Assembly (NCBI RefSeq): GCF_900113525.1
Contig: NZ_FOPP01000001.1
Coordinates: forward strand, 310,001-374,000
Reading direction: 5' to 3'
From: Pedobacter insulae
GTDB lineage: Bacteria; Bacteroidota; Bacteroidia; Sphingobacteriales; Sphingobacteriaceae
DNA: 64,000 nucleotides
Positions 43,122 to 53,173 of the stretch are shown here, piece by piece. How positions within the stretch are numbered: the stretch's first letter is position 1; the number at the start of each line of letters is the position of its first letter. The translations under genes and the position numbers were made by a program. The notes beneath the pieces are model-generated. The model saw only the letters and a list, made by a program, of their open reading frames with translations, was not told the origin of the DNA and searched no databases.

Positions 43122-44550
43122 AGTCTATATTCGCGTCGACGGTAATGGAGATATAGGACTGGGGCACCTAGTTCGATGTATTGCCTTAGGTCAAATGTTG
43201 AAAAATGGATTTAAAATTTATTTTTTTTGTAAGGAAGTACCCGAGACCATTATTAGTGATATAATAGCTAACCAATTTGAATTTTTTAAGATTCGAGAAG
43301 AATCAGAGTTTTTAGCTATCTTAGAAGGTAATGAGATGGTTGTCTTAGACAATTATTTCTTTGAGCCAAGCTATCAAGAGCAAATTAAAAATTTGGCTGG
43401 AAAACTAATATGTATAGATGATTTACACGATAAGAAGTTTTATGCAGATTTGATAATTAATCATGCCCCAGACACCAAAGCTAATGAGTATGATGCAATG
43501 CTATATACGCAATTCGCTTTAGGATTAGAATATGCTTTGTTGCGAAGTTTTTTTTTAGAACAAGCAAAAATAGGCCGACAAACTAATCTCATTGAATCAG
43601 TTGTAATATGTTTTGGCGGATCTGACCCTAACAACTTAACTTGCAAAACGTTAAAGGTTGTTCTGAAAGAGGCTAGAATTAAAAAAGTTAGTGTTATAAT
43701 TGGATCCGCTTATAGGTTTAGAAATGATCTAATTAATATCTCCAGCAGATACCCGCATACGTCGGTTTTTACTGCCGTGAGTGAAGAGCAAATGTTGAAA
43801 CTAATGAGTACGTCAGACCTTGCTATTGTTCCCTCAAGTGGGATCTTATTAGAGGCTCTTGCTACTGGTTGTAGAGTGATCTCAGGAATATATACAGAAA
43901 ACCAAAAATTTATTTTTTCACAATATAAAGAAGCTGGTTTTTTTGTAAGTGCAGAGGATTTCTCTACAATGAATATTGAAAATGCGTTGAGGACTGTTTT
44001 GGCAAAAGAGGGAAGCGCCTATAAAAGTTTAAAAATTGATGGGTGTTCTGGGGAACGAATCTTTAGGATTTTTAATCAACTTAAACTTGAAAATGAAGTT
44101 GAATTACGGTACGCAGAACCTGACGATTTAACAATCACTTTTAATTGGGCGAAAGATCCTATAATAAGGGCATTTTCTTTTAATAGAAATGAGATAAAAT
44201 ACTCCGAACATGAAAATTGGTATCTTTCTAAAATTAAGGATAATAAATGTAAGTTTTTTATAGCTCAGAGGAATAGTGAGAAATTAGGCTCAATTCGGTT
44301 TGACATAGAAAAGGGCAGAGCTGTTATAAGTTTTTTAGTTGATCCGAAATATCATGGTTTGGGATTAGGACAAATTTTACTAAAAAAAGGTTTAGATAAA
44401 CTTATAGATGAGGATTTAACAATAAATAGTGTAGTGGGATACGTAATGCCGGATAATTTGGCATCAGTTAAGGCTTTTGAACGATTAGGCTATACTAAAA
44501 CTATACATAATAGTAATTTTGAATTTATAAAACTATTAAATCAACAATAA
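43111..44550 (+). CDS. PseG-PseH fusion: UDP-sugar hydrolase plus GNAT acetyltransferase
   Basis: 479 aa. Residues 1 to about 330 form a PseG-like GT-B fold hydrolase (YIRVDGNGDIGLGHLVRC with the catalytic His, and VICFGGSDPNN), which removes UDP from the diacetamido-altrose sugar. Residues about 335-479 form a GNAT domain (ELRYAEPDDLTITFNWAKDP, acetyl-CoA loop KYHGLGLGQILLKKGL). PseH is the missing acetyltransferase of the pathway, so the fusion supplies two steps. Overlap with the previous gene is 11 bp, and the next gene starts directly after the stop. Confidence 0.9.
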   Translation: MKTKVYIRVDGNGDIGLGHLVRCIALGQMLKNGFKIYFFCKEVPETIISDIIANQFEFFKIREESEFLAILEGNEMVVLDNYFFEPSYQEQIKNLAGKLICIDDLHDKKFYADLIINHAPDTKANEYDAMLYTQFALGLEYALLRSFFLEQAKIGRQTNLIESVVICFGGSDPNNLTCKTLKVVLKEARIKKVSVIIGSAYRFRNDLINISSRYPHTSVFTAVSEEQMLKLMSTSDLAIVPSSGILLEALATGCRVISGIYTENQKFIFSQYKEAGFFVSAEDFSTMNIENALRTVLAKEGSAYKSLKIDGCSGERIFRIFNQLKLENEVELRYAEPDDLTITFNWAKDPIIRAFSFNRNEIKYSEHENWYLSKIKDNKCKFFIAQRNSEKLGSIRFDIEKGRAVISFLVDPKYHGLGLGQILLKKGLDKLIDEDLTINSVVGYVMPDNLASVKAFERLGYTKTIHNSNFEFIKLLNQQ

Positions 44551-45594
44551 ATGAAAATAGATTATTTTAATATAGATAATGAGAGTCCGGTTTTTATAAT
44601 TGCTGAATTGTCAGCAAACCACAATGGGAGAATTGATACCGCTTTAGAGACTATTAAAGCTGCTAAACGTGCGGGTGCTGATTGTATCAAATTTCAAACT
44701 TACACCGCAGATACCATTACTATTGATTCCAAAATGGATGATTTTAGAATTGGGGGTACAATTTGGGATGGTCAATATCTCTATGATTTATATAAAGAGG
44801 CCTATACCCCTTGGGAATGGCATGAGAAATTATTTCAAGCGGCCAAAGACGAAGGATTGATATGTTTTTCGTCGCCATTTGACCCGACGTCAGTTGAGTT
44901 ATTAGAGGCTTTAGATGTTCCCGCTTATAAAATTGCATCTTTTGAAATTACAGATATTCCTTTGATTGAGTTAGTTGCTTCTAAGGGCAAGCCAGTAATT
45001 ATTTCTACTGGAATTGCGACAGAAGATGATATCGAATTAGCTTTAGCTGCTTGTAGAAGAAAAGGAAACAATGATATAGCATTGTTGAAGTGTACTTCCA
45101 GCTATCCTGCCCCAATTGAAGAAGCCAATATGATTATGATAAAAGATTTTGCTGCAAAATATGGAGTGATATCAGGGTTGTCTGATCATACTATTGGAAG
45201 CACAGTTCCAGTTGTAGCAACTTGTTTTGGTGCGAAGATAATTGAAAAGCATTTTATTTTAGACCGGGCTATTGGGGGACCAGATGCTTCTTTTTCTATG
45301 AACGAACAAGAATTTACGGAAATGGTTAAGGCCGTTAGACAAGCAGAAAAGGCTATTGGTGTGGTTGATTATACGTTGACTGAGAAGCAACTAAAAGGCA
45401 AAGATTTTTCTAGATCTCTTTATATCGTTGAAGATATAAAGGAGGGTCAAGTGTTCACAAGTTCCAACGTACGTTCTATAAGGCCGGGGTTCGGATTGCA
45501 TCCAAAGAACTATGAACTTGTACTAGGAAAGAGAGCTACGAAAGACTTGTCTAAAGGTACGGCGATGGATATTCAGTATATAGGTCTAGAATAA
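44551..45594 (+). CDS. pseI: Pseudaminic acid synthase PseI (NeuB family)
   Basis: 347 aa. The NeuB barrel has IAELSANHNGRIDTALETIK, CIKFQTYTADTITID, SGLSDHTIGSTVPVV and IIEKHFILDRAIGGPDASFS. The C-terminal SAF (antifreeze-like) domain, about 285-347, has SLYIVEDIKEGQVFTSSNVR. It condenses the free diacetamido hexose with phosphoenolpyruvate to give the nine-carbon sugar acid. The presence of TYTADTITID and of pseB/pseC supports Pse and not sialic acid. Confidence 0.93.
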   Translation: MKIDYFNIDNESPVFIIAELSANHNGRIDTALETIKAAKRAGADCIKFQTYTADTITIDSKMDDFRIGGTIWDGQYLYDLYKEAYTPWEWHEKLFQAAKDEGLICFSSPFDPTSVELLEALDVPAYKIASFEITDIPLIELVASKGKPVIISTGIATEDDIELALAACRRKGNNDIALLKCTSSYPAPIEEANMIMIKDFAAKYGVISGLSDHTIGSTVPVVATCFGAKIIEKHFILDRAIGGPDASFSMNEQEFTEMVKAVRQAEKAIGVVDYTLTEKQLKGKDFSRSLYIVEDIKEGQVFTSSNVRSIRPGFGLHPKNYELVLGKRATKDLSKGTAMDIQYIGLE

Positions 45595-46808
45595 TGGGCC
45601 ATGTGAAAAATTCATTAATTTTTTCACTACTAAGATATTTGGAATATGGCTTAGTAGCTTTTTCCTATATTATAGTTGCTAAAAAAGTTGGGCCAGCAGA
45701 ATATAGTAAAACAATCCCGGGTTTCTTATTTATTACTTATTCGCAATATCTGATGTTGGGGTTGAATCAAGCTCTTATAAAAGCATATTCTACTGAAGAT
45801 AATGAAGAGATTAGAAGAGTGTATATGAGAAATACGCTTTATTACATTTTTCTAGTTTCTATTTTGGTGGTTTTAGCAGGTATAGCACTACTCCCTAGTG
45901 AGATGTTTGTTTATATTTCTTTAATTTCTGTAATGATTTATTTTAGAGGAGTATTTCAAACTCTTTTACGACTAGAAGATAAAATCTTAGGCATCAATAT
46001 TTCTAATCTTGCATTTTCGTTAACGTATTTTGTACTAGTTTTTTTTTATACGGATAGTATACCCTACTTTTTTGCTGCTTGGCTGATTTCGCTGGTTTTC
46101 GCAAATTTTTTTAATGCCTTTCAGGCATTTCCAATAATTAATAGGTTAGGTATTTCGTTTAACTTATCAAATATTCGTGATTTGCGAAATACAATTTTGC
46201 CTCAAATAAAGTCCGGAGTAAAAATGACCTTAATTGGCTTAATAACTACTTTTTTTCTCACTTATGATAGATTTATTTTAAATCATTTTTCTACCGATCA
46301 TATTTTGAAGGGAAATTATCAGTTAGCAGATAATATAGCAGGGGCATTGTATCTCTTATTGACAACAATCTTATTTTATTATTATCCAATAATACTAAAT
46401 AAGGGAAGTAAAAGTGCGGAATTTCGAGTTAAAGTTGTGAAGTATGGAAGTGTAGGGGTAGTATTAGTTTCACTAGCAATCATTGCTATTGGGCCTTTTT
46501 TTATCTCTATGCTAGTACATTTTTTCCCTAGCTATGAGAATATAAGTGAATTTCTAATTTGGCAGGCAGTGCTAAAGATTAATATATTAGGTCTTGGAAT
46601 AGGAAGTATAATTTCGATAACTTCTAACAAAGAATTCTTTTTTATTAAATTCTGGCTTGTCATTGTTACTTTAGTAATGGCAATTCTTTATTTAACAGCT
46701 TCACTGGTAAAAAAGAATTTCCCACTACACTTGCTTTATTTAGAAATTATGATGTTAATAGTTTCGAATGCAGTCTTTTTGTTCATTTCTAAAAGATCCC
46801 TAAGATAG
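45594..46808 (+). CDS. wzx: Wzx-type oligosaccharide flippase
   Basis: 404 aa with about 12 membrane segments. The N-terminal NSLIFSLLRYLEYGLVAFSY followed by IIVAKKVGPAEYSKTIPGFL is typical of the polysaccharide biosynthesis protein/MOP flippase family. It overlaps pseI by one base (TAATG). It should translocate the capsule repeat unit. Confidence 0.85.
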   Translation: MGHVKNSLIFSLLRYLEYGLVAFSYIIVAKKVGPAEYSKTIPGFLFITYSQYLMLGLNQALIKAYSTEDNEEIRRVYMRNTLYYIFLVSILVVLAGIALLPSEMFVYISLISVMIYFRGVFQTLLRLEDKILGINISNLAFSLTYFVLVFFYTDSIPYFFAAWLISLVFANFFNAFQAFPIINRLGISFNLSNIRDLRNTILPQIKSGVKMTLIGLITTFFLTYDRFILNHFSTDHILKGNYQLADNIAGALYLLLTTILFYYYPIILNKGSKSAEFRVKVVKYGSVGVVLVSLAIIAIGPFFISMLVHFFPSYENISEFLIWQAVLKINILGLGIGSIISITSNKEFFFIKFWLVIVTLVMAILYLTASLVKKNFPLHLLYLEIMMLIVSNAVFLFISKRSLR

Positions 46809-47981
46809 ATGAGAAATAAAGTTATCTTGTTAAGATATCTGCTTTTAGCGCAATTAGTATATATAGTGGCGGTTTATGGATTTTCTCCTATAATCAACAA
46901 CGCCATCGGAACAGAGGGGACGGTTTATTTTGTTAGACCTATATCTTATTTTCTTGATTTATTGTTTATTGTTTTTTTTATTAAAAGGGATCAACGAGGA
47001 AAGTCAAGTTTAAGATTTTTACTGTTCCTATTAATACCGAGTCTATTGATAGGAATTATGTTTAATTCTTTTTCATCAAGACATATAACCGATTTGCTAT
47101 TTCCACTTATCTTTTTGTTTAAAATCAGTGCTACACTTGACGTGTTGAAGGTTAGAGAATATAGAGCAGAGTTTTTGATTTTTGTTAAAAAACTAGCAGT
47201 AGCTTCATTAATTTCCAGCCTATTAATGCTCTTTGTTTTCTATTTTGTAAGTTATAATAAGCTTAATTATTTGGGATTAACCCCCCTCATTCAACCATAT
47301 TTTGTTACCTCGCTCCAAAATAGTAATTTGATTGGAACCTTGGGTGCGCTTGCTATTGCATTTTTTAGCGGTAAACGTGCCATCATGCTTGGGTCAATTG
47401 TGGTCTTCTTTTTTTATCTAGTTTTTAATATTACTAGGCTAACTAAAAAATTTATACTAGGTGCTGGGATTACTGTTTTTATTGGAATTAATTTTCTAAT
47501 ATTTTTAAGTGATTCGACTGCATTTTTAAAACTTAATAGAACCATAGAGAGCTTAACTTCTGATGATCAAGAAGTTATATCTAGCGTTTTCTCTAGTAGG
47601 TCTTCAGAAATTGAAGGGATTATGGATGAAATGAGTGGTATGGATTATGTATTTGGCAAAGGCATCGGATCGACATTTAAATTTCAGAATGATAGTTTTC
47701 AATTATATAATAAAGAAGCATTAGGAAACGCTCATTTTTCACCTTTGACGTTGGTTTTTAAGTATGGGATAATTTTTGCCGTTTGCTTTTATCTTTTAAT
47801 GTTCAGAGGAATTATGCAACTGCGCTCAAGAGATAAAGTAGTTCAATTTTCTGCTCTTTTTATCCTTGCGGTTATTGTAGAATATCTTTTTTCATATGGG
47901 TTATTTATAGACCGATATTTACCGATGGCAATTGCGGTAGTTTTATTTGCTAAAATTAACAGAGGAACAATTAATGCCTAA
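46809..47981 (+). CDS. wzy: Wzy-like O-antigen/capsule polymerase
   Basis: 390 aa, adjacent to wzx with no gap. There are ten or more membrane segments, with a large loop of about 80 residues (RTIESLTSDDQEVISSVFSS ... MDYVFGKGIGSTFKFQNDSF) between later helices, as in Wzy/WaaL proteins. The GKGIGS segment in the loop is a common feature. The assignment is by topology and position, since Wzy sequences are poorly conserved. Confidence 0.72.
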   Translation: MRNKVILLRYLLLAQLVYIVAVYGFSPIINNAIGTEGTVYFVRPISYFLDLLFIVFFIKRDQRGKSSLRFLLFLLIPSLLIGIMFNSFSSRHITDLLFPLIFLFKISATLDVLKVREYRAEFLIFVKKLAVASLISSLLMLFVFYFVSYNKLNYLGLTPLIQPYFVTSLQNSNLIGTLGALAIAFFSGKRAIMLGSIVVFFFYLVFNITRLTKKFILGAGITVFIGINFLIFLSDSTAFLKLNRTIESLTSDDQEVISSVFSSRSSEIEGIMDEMSGMDYVFGKGIGSTFKFQNDSFQLYNKEALGNAHFSPLTLVFKYGIIFAVCFYLLMFRGIMQLRSRDKVVQFSALFILAVIVEYLFSYGLFIDRYLPMAIAVVLFAKINRGTINA

Positions 47982-47984
47982 ACT

Positions 47985-49769
47985 GTGAAATTATTTATAC
48001 TTTTTACCAAAGAAATAAACAACCTTAATATTGACAAGGAAGATTTTGTACTAAGCTATTATGCTGATATTATTACTGATGGAAATAATTTGAAAGTTGA
48101 AAGCGGGTACTATGAGAATGACTCTTATTTTGAACAAGTATCTACTCATTTCAATAATTTTTCTTCTCAACTTAATACTAGCTTTGCTGAGGTATTTGAG
48201 TCTAATAAAACTATAGCCTATCGAAATTTGCAAATTCCCTTCAAGTGGATAGCGACGATAAATGAACTGCTTCTGAATAACCCCATCACCGAAATTATAA
48301 TTTCAGATATTGTATTAAATGCAAATTATCTCCCGTATTATGAATCGGAGGGGGAATTTACTCGACAATTACTCTACAAACCCTTTGATTTTTTACCTGA
48401 TTTAATCTTACAATACTTAAAATCAAATCATCAAAAAATAGATATTGTTTTGTTAAAAAAAAGATCGAAAGTGGGGCTCGCTTGGCGAATTTTTGGCAGA
48501 CGTTATATATTATTGTTTTTGAAATTCTTGTTATTGCTTGTGAAATTTATAAAATATAAATTGGGTGTTAGGACAGTTCTACTTGGAGCAAGCAATAATC
48601 CTGAAATTTTATTTTGTAGCAGAGGGCCAGCTCATTTACAATACATGCAGACACTCATAGGTGAAAAGGCTAATTATTTTACCCATGTAGCGGAAGGTAT
48701 AACTTCTTCTGGCCAAAGTATTAGCTATTTAAAAACTAAGAACCTTGCTGGGGAATATTATTTAAACCTGATGTCATTTGGAGACCTGTTTTTTAGTTTG
48801 ACCGAAACACTTGGCTTAATCTTCAAAACCTTATTTTTAAATAAAACAACTTTCAAACATCTTGGTGCAAATCTCAATTTGAATAGTCTGTTGCGAGAAA
48901 TGGTGATACATCAATTTGATGTGAAAGTGTATGAAAGAAACGTAGAGAGATGCTTGAAAAATAGCAGTAAATTAAAGACCAGTATTAAAATACTAGTTAC
49001 TCCTGAAATTTATACTCCTTATGCTTTTGTAATCGCAAAACTAGCTAAGGCTAATAATCTCAAAAGTCTACAGGTTCAAACAACGGAAATGAGAATAATA
49101 AAGAGGCCTAATTTTATTTATTGTGACAAATTTTTATTCTCGAGTAAGCAGAAATCTCAAGAGCTAATTGACAAAATACCTCATCAGGCAGAGTTGGGTG
49201 ATTTTTGGGGAAATCCAACCTTAAATCTGACTTCTCAAGAGTTATATCCAATTGAAAGAACGATTGATGTTGTAGTTTATACTCAACCAAGGGTTGAAGA
49301 GGAATATGATCATATCATAATTAGCAAGTTGGTATCATTAAAAAAATCGGGCTTACCGATAGCTATTTATATAAAGCCTCATCCAAGAGAATTGCGTAGT
49401 AAATTTGAGAGATATGGTATTGATATAACTGTATACGACTCAGCTACATCAATTGATGACTCACTTACTGGTAAACATCTAGCTTTTATTAAACATTCTT
49501 CAGTTGATTCTTTAATTTTGCAAAATGGAAGAGTGCCCATCTTATATTGTCTTATTACAAAAGCCGCACGCCTATACAAGCTCAATCATCTCACAGAAGT
49601 TTACCAGGGAACCATTACGGACATTGATGAACTTGAAAATAAGTTGTTAAATATTAATTTAATTAGAGAAGACTATGCGAAGTTCAAAACTGAATACTTT
49701 GAGTTCTTTTACTCGTCTAAGGATTATCGTGTGTTTCATGAACATCTTATAAAATTTGCAACGGCCTAA
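47985..49769 (+). CDS. Putative nonulosonate (sialyl-type) glycosyltransferase
   Basis: 594 aa from GTG 47985. No membrane helix is certain, although a hydrophobic patch (YILLFLKFLLLLVKFI) lies near 173-188 and could attach it to the membrane. The C-terminal half has KPHPREL with His466-Pro467 and a KHSSVDSL segment with Ser505-Ser506. The HP and SS pairs at this spacing are hallmarks of several bacterial sialyl- and polysialyltransferase families with GT-B folds. A nearby HVAEGITSSG could be the third (acidic-Gly) motif. As the genes just upstream make a CMP-activated nonulosonate, a transferase for it is expected here. The N-terminal 200 residues are unlike anything I recognise. Confidence 0.6.
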   Translation: MKLFILFTKEINNLNIDKEDFVLSYYADIITDGNNLKVESGYYENDSYFEQVSTHFNNFSSQLNTSFAEVFESNKTIAYRNLQIPFKWIATINELLLNNPITEIIISDIVLNANYLPYYESEGEFTRQLLYKPFDFLPDLILQYLKSNHQKIDIVLLKKRSKVGLAWRIFGRRYILLFLKFLLLLVKFIKYKLGVRTVLLGASNNPEILFCSRGPAHLQYMQTLIGEKANYFTHVAEGITSSGQSISYLKTKNLAGEYYLNLMSFGDLFFSLTETLGLIFKTLFLNKTTFKHLGANLNLNSLLREMVIHQFDVKVYERNVERCLKNSSKLKTSIKILVTPEIYTPYAFVIAKLAKANNLKSLQVQTTEMRIIKRPNFIYCDKFLFSSKQKSQELIDKIPHQAELGDFWGNPTLNLTSQELYPIERTIDVVVYTQPRVEEEYDHIIISKLVSLKKSGLPIAIYIKPHPRELRSKFERYGIDITVYDSATSIDDSLTGKHLAFIKHSSVDSLILQNGRVPILYCLITKAARLYKLNHLTEVYQGTITDIDELENKLLNINLIREDYAKFKTEYFEFFYSSKDYRVFHEHLIKFATA

Positions 49770-50746
49770 TGAAAATACTATTTCTCTCGGATTTTGTTCC
49801 TGATCCAAAACTCATTTTAAATAGGAGCTTTATAGCATTGTTAAATGATGCTGACAAAATAGTTTTTAATTTGGAAGGCTCTCCACTAACTGGTTCTGAT
49901 TTAGATAACAGGTCTCAAATTATGCCCATAAATTGTGATGAACTAATCGCCTTTTTGGAAGCTTTTGGAAAAGAGCGTTTTGTAATTGCACTAGCTAATA
50001 ACCATATTCTGGATAATGGCAGTGTTGGATTGGAGTTTTTAATTCAACAATTAAAGGAATACAATGTACCGTTCTTTGGGACAAAGGAAAAGCCATTTAT
50101 AATAATCGAAGAGGAAGTTGTGATCCTAAACTTTGTAACTGCAGAAACTGTTGCGAAATATGCTGGTAAAGACCATTTGAATTACCTTTTTTATAATACT
50201 AAACAAATTAGAGAACAGATTATCGAAATAGAGCAGCTGCCTAATAAGCCAATTTTATACCCTCACTGGGGTAGAGATATGGACACGACAGTGTTTAAAA
50301 CCTATAATTTAGGTTTTGATAAAAATCGCTGGTTTGTTTTTGGGCATCATCCTCATGTTATTAGTGGTGTTGGAGATAGAGTGATTTACAGTATGGGAAA
50401 CACCTTTATACCACATCCTTATTACTATAAGAATTATCCTTCCGTGAGATACGGATTAGCAATAATGTATGATAGTGATACGGAAACTTATTCTAAACTT
50501 CTTACAAAGGTAATTACTAGTGATAATTATGTGAAGAATTTTGAATTAACTTGTGAAGATTTTGAAAAAATTCCCACGGAAGTTCTGGACAACGAAAAGC
50601 ATTTTAGCTCTTTAAAACGTGTTTTTTTAAATTTATTCGCATTTGATGGGACACTGATAGACTTTTTTAGGTTATCAGCTTTACAGATGATATCTGGAGC
50701 GTTTAGACTTAAAATTAAATACATGAAGAAAAAAGGATATGAATAA
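49769..50746 (+). CDS. CapA/PgsA-like metallophosphatase-fold protein
   Basis: 325 aa. Metal-site motifs are D8 in LFLSDFVPDP, NNHILD at 77-82, the histidine in YPHWGRDMD near 170, and FGHHPHVISG, which match the CapA family (named after poly-gamma-glutamate synthesis). No signal peptide is evident, so it should work in the cytoplasm. CapA-like proteins in capsule loci are thought to take part in attaching amino-acid or other acyl groups, but the role is not proven. It overlaps the next gene by 8 bp. Confidence 0.78.
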   Translation: MKILFLSDFVPDPKLILNRSFIALLNDADKIVFNLEGSPLTGSDLDNRSQIMPINCDELIAFLEAFGKERFVIALANNHILDNGSVGLEFLIQQLKEYNVPFFGTKEKPFIIIEEEVVILNFVTAETVAKYAGKDHLNYLFYNTKQIREQIIEIEQLPNKPILYPHWGRDMDTTVFKTYNLGFDKNRWFVFGHHPHVISGVGDRVIYSMGNTFIPHPYYYKNYPSVRYGLAIMYDSDTETYSKLLTKVITSDNYVKNFELTCEDFEKIPTEVLDNEKHFSSLKRVFLNLFAFDGTLIDFFRLSALQMISGAFRLKIKYMKKKGYE

Positions 50747-52085
50747 AATTTTAGTACGTCTTAAGAAAAGCAATTTTAAAATTCCAATAGGTTTGGGACA
50801 ACTCATTGCGAGAATCCCATTCAGGCTGCGACCAGGCTTGGGTAAAGTCTATTCAGAACAAACTAAAATGATTGAGCTTTATCCAAAGATGAGTGATGAA
50901 GCTAAACAACAATTTATTTACGAGCGTTTTTTTCGAGTATTTTCACATGCTATACGAAATGTGCCATTTTATAAGGATTTATATGCATCTCATGGCTTAA
51001 AAGAAGATGATATAAAATGTTTCGATGACATCAAGAAAGTCCCGGTTATTAATAAGGAGGATTTACTCAACGTTTCTCTTGAATATAGAAGCTACCCTAT
51101 TCCTAATAGGACTATTGTAAACACCGGTGGCTCTTCAGGTAAAACTTTATCTTTTTATATGGATCCAGCGAGATTTGGAAATGAGTGGTCTCATATTCAT
51201 TACATTTGGAGTAAGTTAGCTTTTAGTCCGAACGATTTGAAAATTGTATTTGATGGTAGGTCTAATGTTGCCAATAATATACAATATGATTTTTTAAGAC
51301 ATTCTTTACGGTATGATATCTATGCGGATCCCAAGGAAAATGCAACTGCTCTCAAAGGAATAATGAAAAAACATCCCGTTTATTATTTACATGGCTATCC
51401 AAGTGCAATATATAATTTCGCATTATTTTGTGAAGAAAAAGATACTGATCTGCTTAATTCCCTCAAAGGAAGCTTAAAAGGGGTGTTCTTATCAAGCGAA
51501 TTTCCTTCGCCAGTATTTAGAAATAAAATAGAGGAAATATTTGGTGTAAAAACTCAATCATTTTACGGGCATACAGAGACATGTGTTTTGGCCTACGAAA
51601 ATGAATTACCATTTACTTATGAAGTTTTACAAACCTATGGTTATTGCGAAGCAATTCCAGAAAATGCAAACCACAACTTAGTGGGTACAAGCTATTACAA
51701 TATGGCATCTCCATTAATAAGATATAATACCGGAGACCAAATCGACAGTGTCGACTACGAAGATGACATTCTTACCAAATTTAAAATATCATCTGGTAGG
51801 ACTGGTGAATATATTCTGGACAAGATTGGCAATAAAATCCCGTTAACTGGCCTTATTTTTGGAAGGCATCATAAAATTTTTGATTTGAGCAAATTCGTTC
51901 AAATCAAGCAAAATGAGCAGGGGAAAGCAACAATTTTGTACGTTTTAAAAGACGATAGTGTTAACCAAGAGATCGGTGCTGATTTATTTGATAGCTCCAA
52001 TGTAAATGTGGAATTTGAATTCAGTAGAATTGACAACCCTATAATGACCCCTGCTGGGAAAATAAATTTATTAGTTAAAGCTTAA
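50739..52085 (+). CDS. PaaK/CapK-like adenylate-forming enzyme
   Basis: 448 aa. The N-terminal part is NVPFYKDLYASHGLKEDDIK. The nucleotide-binding loop is NTGGSSGKTLSFYMDP. QSFYGHTETCVLAYE follows, then IRYNTGDQIDSVDY and the hinge SGRTGEYILD. This is the PaaK-related CapK group found in capsule clusters. It probably activates a carboxylic acid by adenylation for attachment to the glycan. Translational overlap with the CapA-like gene suggests that the two cooperate. Confidence 0.82.
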   Translation: MNKILVRLKKSNFKIPIGLGQLIARIPFRLRPGLGKVYSEQTKMIELYPKMSDEAKQQFIYERFFRVFSHAIRNVPFYKDLYASHGLKEDDIKCFDDIKKVPVINKEDLLNVSLEYRSYPIPNRTIVNTGGSSGKTLSFYMDPARFGNEWSHIHYIWSKLAFSPNDLKIVFDGRSNVANNIQYDFLRHSLRYDIYADPKENATALKGIMKKHPVYYLHGYPSAIYNFALFCEEKDTDLLNSLKGSLKGVFLSSEFPSPVFRNKIEEIFGVKTQSFYGHTETCVLAYENELPFTYEVLQTYGYCEAIPENANHNLVGTSYYNMASPLIRYNTGDQIDSVDYEDDILTKFKISSGRTGEYILDKIGNKIPLTGLIFGRHHKIFDLSKFVQIKQNEQGKATILYVLKDDSVNQEIGADLFDSSNVNVEFEFSRIDNPIMTPAGKINLLVKA

Positions 52086-52089
52086 CCTT

Positions 52090-53166
52090 ATGAAAAAGTT
52101 AATTTTGCTAGTTTTTCCTTTTTTCTTTATGACAACCTTTGGGCAAGTTAAGAGAGAAATAACTGAGGTTCAAACAATAGATGCTTTAAGGACTATTGCT
52201 GCCTCAAAAGGGGATGTTGCGATGGTTATAGATACATTAAGAGGTGGGATGTTTATTTATGATCCAACGATTAATGTTTATGATAATGGGTTAAAATTTC
52301 CAGCGAAGAACAACACAGGAGGCTGGAAAAGACAAAGGAATGTAGATGATGAAGTACACGTAAGGTGGTATGGCGCTAAGTTTGACAATCGTACCGATGA
52401 TGCTGCTTCAATACAAGCTGCAATTAATTCGGGATTTATCGTAAAATTTCCAAATGCTTCGAAAGCACTTATTAAATCACCACTTATTATAAACAGAGAT
52501 AATATTCGCATCTTTGGAAATAATATTACGCTAACATACACAGGCGAAGGGTATGCAATCAAAATGGTTCCTAAAAAGAATTTCCTTATTAATTTGTACA
52601 TAGAATCTGTATCTGTTCGGGTGAGAGCTGAAAATGCTAAAGGGTTTTTAGTACAATGTTCTCGTTCTAGATTACAGAACTGTAGAGTTACCTTGGAAGG
52701 TAACGGGCAAGTAGGATTCGAATTAGCTGGAGATAAAAATGGAACTGGGAGTTACCATAATAGTTTTGATAATTGTTTTGTACAAGGATATAGACATAAT
52801 GGCAAAGTAAAAACTACTGGTTGGCTGTTTACACATGATGCTACATTTCCTAGCAGAGGTCCTAATGCTAACAAATGGGTAGGTGGACGTGTGGGTCAAT
52901 GTGAAGTTGGGATGTATATACAAGGGGGTGGCAACGTCATTACAGGGATGACAGCAGAAGGTTGCGGAACAGGCTTTATATTTGAAAATAAAGATTCTAA
53001 AAATGGTTGTAATGGAAATCAAGTTATAGCCCCTTATTTAGAGATTACCCATAGGCCGTTTCTTTTTTCAGTCAATTCAAGGCAATCATATGTTTCGAAA
53101 CCAATTATTACGGGCCAAAAAATAAAAGAATTAAATTTTACCAACGGGAATAAGATAGATTATTAA
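52090..53166 (+). CDS. Exported right-handed beta-helix protein, pectate-lyase-like N-terminus
   Basis: 358 aa. A signal peptide (1-19, MTTFGQ) is followed by HVRWYGAKFDNRTDDAASIQ, which is the usual N-terminal motif of pectate_lyase_3 beta-helices, and by helix rungs (NSFDNCFVQGYRHNG, GGNVITGMTAEGCGTGFIFE). Similar folds occur in phage tailspikes and in polysaccharide lyases or epimerases. In a capsule operon it might trim, release or epimerise the polymer in the periplasm or at the surface. No catalytic triad can be assigned with confidence. Confidence 0.72.
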   Translation: MKKLILLVFPFFFMTTFGQVKREITEVQTIDALRTIAASKGDVAMVIDTLRGGMFIYDPTINVYDNGLKFPAKNNTGGWKRQRNVDDEVHVRWYGAKFDNRTDDAASIQAAINSGFIVKFPNASKALIKSPLIINRDNIRIFGNNITLTYTGEGYAIKMVPKKNFLINLYIESVSVRVRAENAKGFLVQCSRSRLQNCRVTLEGNGQVGFELAGDKNGTGSYHNSFDNCFVQGYRHNGKVKTTGWLFTHDATFPSRGPNANKWVGGRVGQCEVGMYIQGGGNVITGMTAEGCGTGFIFENKDSKNGCNGNQVIAPYLEITHRPFLFSVNSRQSYVSKPIITGQKIKELNFTNGNKIDY

Positions 53167-53173
53167 AATATAT

